Shown here in pieces: positions 8,082-16,049 of a stretch of DNA of 20,934 nt (positions are counted from its first letter, which is position 1; each line of letters begins with the position of its first letter). A program made the position numbers and the translations under genes. Under the pieces are notes generated by a model that saw nothing but the letters and a program-made list of their open reading frames with translations, was not told the DNA's origin and searched no databases. Source of the DNA: an uncultured Porphyromonadaceae bacterium (GTDB lineage: Bacteria > Bacteroidota > Bacteroidia > Bacteroidales > Muribaculaceae). The stretch is taken from positions 1-20,934 of the forward strand of contig CAMWIF010000005.1 of assembly GCA_947174225.1 (NCBI GenBank), read 5' to 3'.

Positions 8082-8759
8082 TTAAAGATTTTCAATTATG
8101 GTCTTTAATGCCGAGAATGTCTTTTGTGGAGCATCGGTCCAGAAGTTTTCATATTGTGCGAGATTTTCGCCCTCTCCCGGTGTGTCGCTCACCACTCTTA
8201 TGATATTAAAAGGAGTGGAGGTAAGATAGCATGTCTGAGCTATAGAAGCCGATTCCATATCCACTGCCGACACATCGGGGAAGTGGCTGCGGATAAAGGC
8301 AATTTCTTCAGCAGAGGAGATGAATTTGTCGCCGGAGCATATAAGTCCATAGTGATAGTCAAAATCCTTAAAAAGCGAAGCAGCCAATTTAATCACATTT
8401 GCTGCCGGAGTAAAATACAGGGGACAACCATCTGCTTCGCCATATTCGGTAGAGGGTCCACACCACACATCATCGTATGCCACGCGGTCGGCTATAAGAA
8501 GCGAGCCGACAGGTAACCCGGCACCACCAGCCACACCTGTATTGATTACCAGTTGGGGTGACACACCTTCTATAATTCGGAAAGTGTTGAGTGCAGAATT
8601 GACCTTACCAATCCCACATTTCGAAAGATATATCTCGTGGTTACCAATCTTGCCGTGATAGACGGTAAGGTTTTTTACATTTAATTGTTCAGCTTCATTT
8701 AACAGCGATTTCACAAGTTGAAGCTCTTTATTCATCGCTGCGAGTATAGCTATTTTCAT
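8082..8759 (-). CDS. mtnN: 5'-methylthioadenosine/S-adenosylhomocysteine nucleosidase
   Basis: The 225-residue protein is an MtnN/Pfs-type nucleosidase. It splits adenine from methylthioadenosine and S-adenosylhomocysteine, which recycles methyl-donor by-products and supplies S-ribosylhomocysteine. E12 in the N-terminal AAMNKEL segment corresponds to the catalytic-site glutamate. INTGVAGGAG (72-81) forms the ligand loop. VDMESASIA (166-174) carries the ribose-contacting M168 and E169, and D192 in RVVSDTPG is the catalytic acid. The DMES variant of the usual EMEG is a conservative change. It lies 65 bp after the dihydrouridine synthase gene on the same strand and one base before the transporter gene. 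The 65-bp gap shows no clear promoter, so readthrough from the upstream gene is likely. Confidence 0.93.
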   Translation of the reverse strand: MKIAILAAMNKELQLVKSLLNEAEQLNVKNLTVYHGKIGNHEIYLSKCGIGKVNSALNTFRIIEGVSPQLVINTGVAGGAGLPVGSLLIADRVAYDDVWCGPSTEYGEADGCPLYFTPAANVIKLAASLFKDFDYHYGLICSGDKFISSAEEIAFIRSHFPDVSAVDMESASIAQTCYLTSTPFNIIRVVSDTPGEGENLAQYENFWTDAPQKTFSALKTIIENL

Positions 8760-8824
8760 TTTAACCTACTTTTTAGTTATAAAACATCAATAGTTAATTT
8801 GACAGACAGGAGGGCGGCAGGGTG

Positions 8825-9751
8825 TCATTGCTGCGTGATAAGAGCCACGGCAGAATGATATTTGGCTATATTGCCGGCTTTCTTTATTGCTTTCCACGCC
8901 TTACGTCCGATTTCTTCCTCAGCATATTCCCAAAAAGGTTTAATTTTTGAAATTATCTGGGTGTCCCCGCATAGTTCCTCCGTATAATGATTTAGGAGTT
9001 CTTGATGAAACTTAAGCATCATTTCCAGACGTTTCTCACGTGGCCATTCATTTCCTGATGTGGCTTCATTGATAAGTGACGGTCGTCCTAACAAGCCTCT
9101 ACCAATCATTATTCCTTCAATTTCCGGAAAGAGCAAGGTAATTCTTTGAATGTCGTGAGGTGTGTGTATCTCACCATTGTAGACAACGGGATTGACGGAT
9201 TGTGTAAGAATTTCATTAAATTGGTCAAGATACAACTCTCCTGAGTATTGTTGGCGTGCCACTCTCGGATGAACCGCTAAATGCGAGATATGGGTATCGT
9301 TAAGATAAGGCAGCAAGACTTTCCATTCGTCAGGCGCAATCATCCCAAGACGTATCTTGACAGAGAAATTGATGTCTGGATTATCGGTAATGATTTTTCT
9401 CACTGCTTTTGCAAGATTCTCATTTGCTACAGTGGCAGCTCCACGACCGTGACCAGTCTGAAGAGGGAAAGGGCATCCCATATTAAGATTAAGTTTCGTG
9501 ACTTCTTGTTGCTTCATAAGGTCGATGAGCGCAACGAGTTCCTTTTCATCGCGAAATATAATCTGAGGCACGTTAGGTGCTTCGCTGTTAAGAGATGAGG
9601 TGAAATCTTTGATGTCACGTTTTCTCAGTTTACCCTCCTCAAGCCTAATGAATGGTGTGTAGTAAGTGAGGTCGTTACCATATATATGATGGTGATAATG
9701 CCTATAGGGGGCATCAGTATGTCCCTGGACGGGAGCGAAATGGAATTTCAT
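8825..9751 (-). CDS. dus: tRNA-dihydrouridine synthase
   Basis: This 308-residue FMN enzyme of the Dus family reduces uridine to dihydrouridine in the tRNA D-loop, using NADPH. It begins with the typical KFHFAPVQGHTDAPYR strand-loop. It carries the LNMGCP motif with catalytic C93 (91-94), KIRLGM, the phosphate-loop-like MIGRGLLGRP segment, and a C-terminal helical RNA-binding domain with KPFWEYAEEEIGRKAWK. Which Dus subgroup it belongs to (A, B or C) I cannot decide. I chose the ATG at 9751. The in-frame ATG at 9766 lies only about 12 nt from the -7 element, and the further upstream start at 9781 is a TTG inside that element. The leader from 9751 is A-rich, as usual in this group. Confidence 0.92.
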   Translation of the reverse strand: MKFHFAPVQGHTDAPYRHYHHHIYGNDLTYYTPFIRLEEGKLRKRDIKDFTSSLNSEAPNVPQIIFRDEKELVALIDLMKQQEVTKLNLNMGCPFPLQTGHGRGAATVANENLAKAVRKIITDNPDINFSVKIRLGMIAPDEWKVLLPYLNDTHISHLAVHPRVARQQYSGELYLDQFNEILTQSVNPVVYNGEIHTPHDIQRITLLFPEIEGIMIGRGLLGRPSLINEATSGNEWPREKRLEMMLKFHQELLNHYTEELCGDTQIISKIKPFWEYAEEEIGRKAWKAIKKAGNIAKYHSAVALITQQ

Positions 9752-9778
9752 TTTTTTCTTTTGCATATCAAACGGGTG

Positions 9779-9786
9779 CAAAGTTA
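9779..9786 (-). promoter_or_regulatory. -7 promoter element for dus
   Basis: The minus strand reads TAACTTTGC here, a perfect TAnnTTTG element identical to the one before the GLPGLI gene. The expected -33 position holds only TTC, so this is a partial match. A leader of about 25 nt to the ATG at 9751 would result. Confidence 0.6.
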
Positions 9787-9821
9787 CGGAAAAAATTTTA
9801 GGTAATGAATGTAAAAATGAG

Positions 9822-9829
9822 TAATTTTG
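9822..9829 (+). promoter_or_regulatory. -7 promoter element for the flavodiiron operon
   Basis: TAATTTTG matches TAnnTTTG exactly, as in the helicase promoter. The -33 region (about 9798-9801, TTAG) is a weak match. The start of transcription would fall near 9837, leaving an unusually long leader of about 80 nt with two small hairpins before the ATG at 9920. Confidence 0.55.
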
Positions 9830-9882
9830 TATTCTTGTTTAGGAATGTTTCATTCTGAAGTGTTCTAATAATATAACCGATA

Positions 9883-9900
9883 ACTCCTTTAGCAAGGAGT
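9883..9900 (+). promoter_or_regulatory. Leader hairpin sequestering an AAGGAG sequence
   Basis: ACTCCTT (9883-9889) pairs perfectly with AAGGAGT (9894-9900) around a TAGC loop, 19 bases before the flavodiiron start codon. The right arm is a textbook Shine-Dalgarno sequence, but it is too far from the ATG for normal use and is buried in the stem. A shorter stem, GAATG (9843-9847) with CATTC (9851-9855), lies upstream. A role in translation or mRNA stability is possible; chance is not excluded. Confidence 0.45.
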
Positions 9901-9919
9901 GAAATTGAAATTATAAGAT

Positions 9920-11113
9920 ATGAATATAAGAGAAATTACTAAAGATGTGCATTATGTAGGAGTAAATGACCGAACACTTGATCGTTTTGAAGGTCTTTGG
10001 CCATTGCCATACGGTGTAAGCTATAACTCCTATATTATAAAGGGTTCGGAAAAAACTGCATTGATAGATACTGTTGAAATCGGTAGTATTAGAGACCTGT
10101 TTAATTCAATAATGAGTCAGATCGGGGGTGACAGGATTGATTATCTAGTGATAAATCATATGGAGCCTGATCACTCGGGTGGCATTAATGCAGTTCTTGC
10201 CGCTTATCCGGATGCAAAACTCGTGGGAAACAAGCAGACCATAACTATGGTAAAGGGATATTACCATATTCCCGACGATCGTTTTCTGGAGATTACAGAC
10301 GGTGATACGATAGAGCTTGGTGGTAAGACTTTACGATTTGTGCTTACCCCTATGGTACATTGGCCCGAGACAATGATGACTTATGTTGAGGAAGACGGTG
10401 TTCTTTTCACAGGTGACGCTTTCGGCACATTCGGCGCTTTGAACGGTGGCATCGTTGATGATGAGATGGACACCGGTTGGTATAAAGATGAGATGTATCG
10501 TTACTACTCAAACATCGTAGGGAAATATGGCAGATTTGTGCAGAAGGCTCTCGCCAAGACCTCGAATCTTGACATAAAGTATATATGCTCTACTCACGGT
10601 CCGGTTTGGCATAGCAAGATCGGTGAAGTGGTAGGCATCTACGATAAGCTGAGTAAATATGAGAGTGAGCCGGGCGTTACGATTGTCTATGGTTCGATGT
10701 ATGGCAACACCGCCGAGGTGGCTGAAGAAATTGCTCGTCAGCTGGCAGCCAGAGGAGTAAGGAATATAAAGATACATAATGCCGCGAAATCAGAATTAAG
10801 TTATATGATTTCGGACGCATTCCGTTATGAGGGTCTAATTGTTGGCTCTCCCACATATTCAATGCACATATTCCCACCTGTAGAGCAGTTTATGATCGCT
10901 ATGGAGACGAGAGAGTTTAAGAATAAAGTTCTTGCTACTTTCGGATCTTTCTCTTGGGCATCCGCAGCCCATAAGCAGCTTAAGGACTATGCACTGAAGA
11001 GTAAGATTGACGTGGTAGCCTCACTTGAAATGAAACACTCAGCCGGCAGCGATACTTTTACCCAGGTTGCCCATTTGGCAGATAAAGTTGTGGAGGCTTT
11101 GAAGTTGAAATGA
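9920..11113 (+). CDS. Flavodiiron protein (FprA family A-type flavoprotein)
   Basis: The 397-residue cytoplasmic enzyme reduces oxygen to water and/or nitric oxide to nitrous oxide, protecting anaerobes. The N-terminal metallo-beta-lactamase-like domain (about 1-250) has the complete diiron site: H80, E82, D84, H85 (HMEPDHSGG), H147, D166 and H226. The C-terminal flavodoxin domain (about 253-395) binds FMN through GSMYGNTAEV (258-267), SPTYS (310-314) and GSFSWASAA (342-350). There is no fused rubredoxin or reductase module, so it is the simple class A form and needs a separate electron donor, none of which is encoded nearby. Its stop overlaps the next start (ATGA, 11110-11113). The start codon is supported by the domain beginning directly there. 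Confidence 0.95.
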   Translation: MNIREITKDVHYVGVNDRTLDRFEGLWPLPYGVSYNSYIIKGSEKTALIDTVEIGSIRDLFNSIMSQIGGDRIDYLVINHMEPDHSGGINAVLAAYPDAKLVGNKQTITMVKGYYHIPDDRFLEITDGDTIELGGKTLRFVLTPMVHWPETMMTYVEEDGVLFTGDAFGTFGALNGGIVDDEMDTGWYKDEMYRYYSNIVGKYGRFVQKALAKTSNLDIKYICSTHGPVWHSKIGEVVGIYDKLSKYESEPGVTIVYGSMYGNTAEVAEEIARQLAARGVRNIKIHNAAKSELSYMISDAFRYEGLIVGSPTYSMHIFPPVEQFMIAMETREFKNKVLATFGSFSWASAAHKQLKDYALKSKIDVVASLEMKHSAGSDTFTQVAHLADKVVEALKLK

Positions 11114-11712
11114 GTAAAGATACACCAAAAGAGAACCATCCGCTTGAGCCTTTTCTCCCACGGGAGGCAAGGCTTTTGATGTGTGGCACCTTTCCTCCCC
11201 AGCAGAATCGTTGGTCAATGCACTTTTACTATCCCAATTTCATCAATGATATGTGGCGTATCTTCGGTCTGATATATTTCGGATCGAAAGATGCGCTTGT
11301 CGACGAGAAAGGGAAAACTTTTAAAGTAGAAGAGATAAAGCAACTGTTGATTACACATAGGATTGCTTTGAGTGACACCGGTAAAGAGGTGACTCGAATC
11401 AAGGACAATGCTTCTGACAAATGGCTTCAGATAGACAAGCCGATAGATCTCTCGGCAACATTGACAGAAATCCCCGATTGTGTTGCAGTAGCCACTACGG
11501 GTGAGAAGGCGGCAAGTGTGATAGCTTCCCTTACAAATACCGAGATTCCTAAAGTAGGGGAATGGTGTGAATGTAAGATTACGATGCCTGACGGTATAGA
11601 AAGGAGCTTTCAACATTGGCGTATGCCTTCTTCGTCGAGAGCTTATCCGATGAAGCTGGAGTCAAAGGCAGAATTTTATAGAAAGATGCTTGAGGCTTGT
11701 GGCCTTGTTTGA
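11110..11712 (+). CDS. Uracil-DNA-glycosylase-superfamily protein
   Basis: This 200-residue protein looks like a single-domain UDG-fold DNA glycosylase. The pattern LLMCGTFPPQ (22-31), followed by S36 and a YYPNF..DMW segment (40-49), matches the first active-site motif of the Mug/TDG and hypoxanthine-DNA-glycosylase branches (GT.P....S...YY....N.FW). The C-terminal MPSSSRAYP (172-180) fits the second DNA-intercalating motif (PS.S). Such enzymes remove deaminated bases (uracil, hypoxanthine) from DNA. The exact base preference cannot be predicted, and no classic family 1 GQDPYH motif or family 4 cluster cysteine set is present. The start overlaps the flavodiiron stop by ATGA, so translation is probably coupled. 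Confidence 0.75.
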   Translation: MSKDTPKENHPLEPFLPREARLLMCGTFPPQQNRWSMHFYYPNFINDMWRIFGLIYFGSKDALVDEKGKTFKVEEIKQLLITHRIALSDTGKEVTRIKDNASDKWLQIDKPIDLSATLTEIPDCVAVATTGEKAASVIASLTNTEIPKVGEWCECKITMPDGIERSFQHWRMPSSSRAYPMKLESKAEFYRKMLEACGLV

Positions 11713-11746
11713 TTCTTTTAATATAATCTCAAACATTTAAAATAAG

Positions 11747-12436
11747 ATGCTTGACCTTATTCCATTGGCATTGTTTGATGCCAGCCAGTTTTTCCAGTGG
11801 TTTGTGGAAAACGCAAACTATTGGTTTGTATTTGTATTTATGGTGATTGAGAGTTCCTTCATTCCATTTCCATCGGAAGTGGTTGTGCCTCCTGCGGCAT
11901 ATTTGGCTTGTACTAATGCCGGCGCCGGATCGGATATGAACATCTTTATGGTGGTTTTTATCGCTACGTTGGGCGCATTGGTGGGAGCTTTCATTAATTA
12001 TTACCTTTCTCTTTGGATCGGACGACCTGTGGTATATAGTTTTGCCGACAGTCGTTTCGGACATATGCTTATGATAAATAAGGAAAAGGTAAATAAAGCA
12101 GAGGCTTATTTTGATAAGCATGGAGCTATCTCAACATTTGTAGGGCGCCTTATTCCAGCTATTCGCCAATTAATATCAATTCCGGCAGGTATATCGAAGA
12201 TGAATGTCGGAGTCTTCGCTATTTTCACATTCCTTGGTGCTTTAGTATGGAATGCGATCTTAGGTGGTCTGGGCTATTGGCTGTCACGCACGGTTAGCCC
12301 TAATGATCTTTTTGAGAAGGTAGAAGAGTATAATAAATACCTTACTTGGTGTGGCTATGGTTTGGCTGTGATTTGTCTGATATTTATTCTTTGGAATGCA
12401 TTCAAGCCTAAATCTGCCACTGCTCAAAAATCATAA
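11747..12436 (+). CDS. DedA/VTT-domain membrane protein
   Basis: The 229-residue inner membrane protein belongs to the DedA (SNARE-associated/VTT) family. Conserved features are E35 in ESSFIPFPSE (35-44), the re-entrant-loop motif FVGRLIPAIRQ (131-141) with R134, P137 and R140, and the following PAGISKM (146-152). About five hydrophobic segments are visible, with a short basic cytoplasmic tail. Some DedA members are undecaprenyl-phosphate or phosphatidylethanolamine flippases; others affect membrane potential. Which lipid this one moves is not evident. It follows the glycosylase gene after 34 bp and precedes rpe by 31 bp, so it is probably in the same operon. Confidence 0.92.
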   Translation: MLDLIPLALFDASQFFQWFVENANYWFVFVFMVIESSFIPFPSEVVVPPAAYLACTNAGAGSDMNIFMVVFIATLGALVGAFINYYLSLWIGRPVVYSFADSRFGHMLMINKEKVNKAEAYFDKHGAISTFVGRLIPAIRQLISIPAGISKMNVGVFAIFTFLGALVWNAILGGLGYWLSRTVSPNDLFEKVEEYNKYLTWCGYGLAVICLIFILWNAFKPKSATAQKS

Positions 12437-12467
12437 TTTCATAACTTTTCAAACTATACCAAAACTC

Positions 12468-13115
12468 ATGGAAGTATCTCCATCATTATTGGCAGCTGAT
12501 TTTGCCAATCTCTCTTCTGAAGTTGGGATGATTAATTCCTCTAATGCTGATTATCTCCATTTAGATGTAATGGACGGAGTATTTGTGCCCAACATCTCAT
12601 TTGGATTCTCAGTGCTTGACGCAGTCGGTAAGATTTGCACCAAGCCTCTTGATGTACATATGATGACGGTCGAACCTTTTAAATGGGTGTCGCACGTAAG
12701 AGACTGTGGCGCGTCGTTGATGAATGTCCACGTGGAGGCAAGCCGTCATCTGCACAGCACCGTCAGCGAGATTCATCAGGCAGGTATGAAGGCAGGAGTG
12801 ACTCTCAATCCTTCTACTCCGGTAGTATTGCTCAGTGACATAATCGAGGATGTGGAGCTGGTGTTACTGATGTCTGTGAATCCCGGATTTGGTGGTCAAC
12901 CTTTCATAATGAATACCCTTAAAAAGGTGAGAGAATTGAGGGAGCTAATTGAAAAAACTGGGTCAAAGGCAAAGATCCAGATTGACGGAGGTGTGAATGA
13001 AACCACCGGAAGGATGTTGGCTGAGGCAGGTGCAGATATACTTGTAGCCGGGAGCTACGTATTCGGAGCCCCCGACCCACACGAGCGTATAAATATTTTG
13101 AAATCCTTAAGTTAA
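12468..13115 (+). CDS. rpe: Ribulose-phosphate 3-epimerase
   Basis: The 215-residue TIM-barrel enzyme interconverts ribulose 5-phosphate and xylulose 5-phosphate in the pentose phosphate pathway. The metal and catalytic residues are all present: H31 and D33 in LHLDVMDG, H64 in DVHMM, and D173 in QIDGGVN. The flexible phosphate loop VNPGFGGQPF (137-146) is also intact. I chose the ATG at 12468 (MEVSPSLLAADF), where the first barrel strand begins. An in-frame ATG at 12396 would lie inside the dedA gene. It converges on ligA with only 8 bp between stop codons and no visible terminator hairpin in that gap. Confidence 0.97.
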   Translation: MEVSPSLLAADFANLSSEVGMINSSNADYLHLDVMDGVFVPNISFGFSVLDAVGKICTKPLDVHMMTVEPFKWVSHVRDCGASLMNVHVEASRHLHSTVSEIHQAGMKAGVTLNPSTPVVLLSDIIEDVELVLLMSVNPGFGGQPFIMNTLKKVRELRELIEKTGSKAKIQIDGGVNETTGRMLAEAGADILVAGSYVFGAPDPHERINILKSLS

Positions 13116-13123
13116 GCGCATTG

Positions 13124-15184
13124 TCAGAATAAGGAATCACTTTGACCGATTTCTTGATTAGCAGCTTCTCCTTCTTCAGGATTTATCATTGCGAGGAATT
13201 CGTCTTCCGAAACTAAAGGGATGCCGAGTTTCTCGCATTTTTCTCGTTTAGCAGGACCCATATTTTCGCCAGCTAATACAAATGATGTCTTTTTGGATAT
13301 GCTGCCGGAGTTTTTGCCACCCTCGCGTTCAATTATATTCTTATATTCATCACGAGAATGATGGGTGAAAGTGCCGGATATAACAATGGTTTTCCCCTCC
13401 AAGGCATTCCCTTTAGGAGCCAGCTTATCAGCAGACAGGCTCATCTGTACCCCTGCTTCGGTGAGACGGCGAATATTGTCAGCACATACCGGATCTCTTA
13501 AATAGTCATAGATACATTTAGCGATTACAGGCCCGACATCAGGTATAGCGGTAAGTTCTTCCACACTCATTGAAAGCATATGTTCCATTGTCTTCACAGA
13601 GGCTGCGAGACGTTTGGCAGTGGTCTCACCTACATTAGGTATTGAAAGAGCATAGACCACACGCTCAAAAGGTACCTGCTTAGAAGCTTCGATACCTTCG
13701 ATGATTCGACGTGCCGTTTTCTCTCCAATGCGGTCAAGTTTCTCTAATTTATCCTGGGTGAGGTCATAGAGATCTGCAATTCTCTCCACAAGACCGCAGT
13801 CAAACAAAAGTTCTGCAGTTTCTTCACCAATTCCATCGATGTTCATCATACGACGTGCGCAGAAATGCTCAATTTTCCCGGTAATTTGTGGTCGGCAACC
13901 ATAATGGTTAGGGCAGCACCAGGCAGCGTCTCCGTATATTCGCACGAGTTTGGTGCCACAGATGGGACAATTGGTTACAAACTGTATTTTGGGTGCATCC
14001 GGAGTTCTTTTTGACACCTCGACACCTGTGATTTTTGGAATAATCTCGCCACCTTTTTCAACATATAGCCAATCGCCCTGGTGAATGTCTAATTCTTGTA
14101 TGATGTCATCATTATGGAGGGACGCACGTTTTACAATTGTACCTGACAAAAGCACAGGTTCCAGATTTGCCACTGGAGTTACGATACCCATACGACCGGT
14201 CTCAAAGGAAACGAAACGCAACCGGGTACAAGCGTTTTCGGGATTGAATTTGAAAGCAATTGCCCAACGTGGTGACTTGGCTGTGTAGCCGAGATTCAAT
14301 TGCTGACGCAGGGAATTGACCTTAAATACCAATCCATCGGTAGCCACCGGTAACTCTTTGCGATTCACATCCCAATAGTCAATATACTCGTTTACCTCTT
14401 CAAGAGAATGAAGAAGGCGCATAGCTTTAGATACTTTGAACCCCCATCGTTTCGCAGCTTCCATATTGTCGTAATGGTTATCGAAAGGAAGGCTATCACT
14501 AAGGAGATAATAAAAGCGAGCATCGAGATGACGTTTAGCCACCTCTCTGGGATCCTGCATTTTCAAAGTGCCGGAAGCGGCATTACGAGGATTGGCAAAG
14601 AGTGGTTCCTCATTATAGGCTCTTTCAGCATTAAGCTTCTCAAACACTTCCCAAGGCATAAGAATCTCTCCGCGAATTTCAAATTCCTCCGGCCAATCAC
14701 CGGGTTGAAGTTGGAGGGGAACACTTCTTATAGTCTTGACATTGGCAGTAACATCGTCGCCTTGTGTGCCGTCGCCTCGTGTGACAGCCCTTTGCAGTCT
14801 GCCGTTCTTATACGTGATGGAAATGGATGTGCCATCGAATTTCATTTCTCCTACAATGCTGAATTTCTCTCCGTCGAGTGCTTTTCGAATTCTATCAAAC
14901 CATTCATCCACTTCTTGAATAGAGTATGAGTTGGAGAGTGACATCATCGGTCGGGCATGAATAATATGCTCAAAACCTTTTGTAAGGTCGGATCCCACTC
15001 TTTGGGTTGGTGATAGAGGATCAAAATATTCAGGATGCTCGTTCTCCAGTTTTTCCAGTTCCTTAAGCAGCATATCATACTCCTTATCGGAAATTTCCGG
15101 AGTGTTAAGAATATAGTAGCTATGATTATGGCGATGAAGCTCGGAGCGCAGAGCATCTATTTTTGATTTAATATTTTCAGACAT
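13124..15184 (-). CDS. ligA: NAD-dependent DNA ligase
   Basis: The 686-residue protein seals nicks in DNA during replication and repair. The domains are complete: domain Ia (about 5-60), adenylation domain with K115 in KFDG (115-118) and RGDGTQGDDVT (136-146), OB fold (about 320-395), zinc finger (C406, C409, C424, C430), helix-hairpin-helix repeats (about 445-560), and a C-terminal BRCT domain (about 596-667). It starts at the ATG at 15184; the open frame runs further upstream into truA but that extension has no ligase similarity. It ends in QSDSLF after an acidic linker, which looks like a sliding-clamp binding peptide. It is the last gene of the right-hand run, 83 bp after truA; no clear promoter was found in that gap. 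Confidence 0.97.
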   Translation of the reverse strand: MSENIKSKIDALRSELHRHNHSYYILNTPEISDKEYDMLLKELEKLENEHPEYFDPLSPTQRVGSDLTKGFEHIIHARPMMSLSNSYSIQEVDEWFDRIRKALDGEKFSIVGEMKFDGTSISITYKNGRLQRAVTRGDGTQGDDVTANVKTIRSVPLQLQPGDWPEEFEIRGEILMPWEVFEKLNAERAYNEEPLFANPRNAASGTLKMQDPREVAKRHLDARFYYLLSDSLPFDNHYDNMEAAKRWGFKVSKAMRLLHSLEEVNEYIDYWDVNRKELPVATDGLVFKVNSLRQQLNLGYTAKSPRWAIAFKFNPENACTRLRFVSFETGRMGIVTPVANLEPVLLSGTIVKRASLHNDDIIQELDIHQGDWLYVEKGGEIIPKITGVEVSKRTPDAPKIQFVTNCPICGTKLVRIYGDAAWCCPNHYGCRPQITGKIEHFCARRMMNIDGIGEETAELLFDCGLVERIADLYDLTQDKLEKLDRIGEKTARRIIEGIEASKQVPFERVVYALSIPNVGETTAKRLAASVKTMEHMLSMSVEELTAIPDVGPVIAKCIYDYLRDPVCADNIRRLTEAGVQMSLSADKLAPKGNALEGKTIVISGTFTHHSRDEYKNIIEREGGKNSGSISKKTSFVLAGENMGPAKREKCEKLGIPLVSEDEFLAMINPEEGEAANQEIGQSDSLF

Positions 15185-15267
15185 AGATTGGGATTTTAAA
15201 GTGGAATTCCTTACGTAAACTGTGTCACAAATGACTAATAGGAAATAAGCAAAGAGGTGAGAAGAAT

Positions 15268-16041
15268 CTAAAGATACTTGTATTTTACCTCCCACAAGAA
15301 CAGACCTTGAGCCGGCATTGATGTTCCTGCCGAACAACGGTCTTTCTTGACAATTATATCTTTGAAATTGTCAAGGGATAACTTTCCCCTGCCAACATCC
15401 ACAAGAGTGCCAACAATTGCCCTTACCATATTACGTAGAAAGCGATCGGCAGATATGGTAAAGACTATGCCGTCATTGAAAAGATTTAGAAATGAACTGT
15501 CACAATTTTTATCAATTATTGCCCAATACGCTTCACGAACATCACATATATTCGTTTTGGCATCTGAGTGAAGTTTTGCAAATGATGTGAAATCGTCGAC
15601 ATTCAAGAGAGCAGAAGCAGCTTCATTCATTTTATCAATATCAAGCCGAGCGGGGGAGTGCCAACAATATGGATAGAGAAAGGGCGTTTTCTCGAAGGTA
15701 ACAAAATATTTATAAGTTCTTTCGTAAGCGTCGAAACGCGCATGGGCATCCTCCTTGACCGGTATCAAATCATAAATGGCAATATCCTTACCTAATAACC
15801 TGTTGAGCGAGAGAAGCAGTCGGTTTTTATTATCAATTAAAAAGGGGGAATCAAAATGTGCATACATTTCTCTGGCGTGGACACCTGCGTCGGTTCTACC
15901 TGCACCTGTGACAGAAACGGGGAGACGCATGACAATTGACAGCGCCTCCTCAATTTTCTGCTGTACGCTCACGGCGTTTGGCTGAGATTGCCAGCCATGA
16001 AATTTCTCGCCGTTATAAGCAAATTTTATGAAATACCTCAT
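15268..16041 (-). CDS. truA: tRNA pseudouridine(38-40) synthase
   Basis: The 257-residue enzyme converts uridines 38-40 of the tRNA anticodon stem-loop to pseudouridine. The catalytic aspartate is D51 in GAGRTDAGVHA (46-56). The N-terminal FAYNGEKFHGWQ (7-18) and the later RFLRNMVRAIVGTLVDVGRG block are family hallmarks. It begins 8 bp after the speA stop and is almost certainly in the same transcript. Length is normal for TruA and nothing looks degraded. Confidence 0.97.
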   Translation of the reverse strand: MRYFIKFAYNGEKFHGWQSQPNAVSVQQKIEEALSIVMRLPVSVTGAGRTDAGVHAREMYAHFDSPFLIDNKNRLLLSLNRLLGKDIAIYDLIPVKEDAHARFDAYERTYKYFVTFEKTPFLYPYCWHSPARLDIDKMNEAASALLNVDDFTSFAKLHSDAKTNICDVREAYWAIIDKNCDSSFLNLFNDGIVFTISADRFLRNMVRAIVGTLVDVGRGKLSLDNFKDIIVKKDRCSAGTSMPAQGLFLWEVKYKYL

Positions 16042-16049
16042 TACTGATT

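Noticed and set aside
12396..12467. A 24-residue N-terminal extension of the epimerase
   Set aside because: It lies mostly inside dedA, and the epimerase barrel begins at 12468.
13116..13123. A shared terminator between rpe and ligA
   Set aside because: Only 8 bp separate the stops, and I see no hairpin with a T-tract in or beside the gap.
15185..15337. A 51-residue N-terminal extension of LigA
   Set aside because: It runs into the truA coding region; LigA domain Ia begins at the ATG at 15184.
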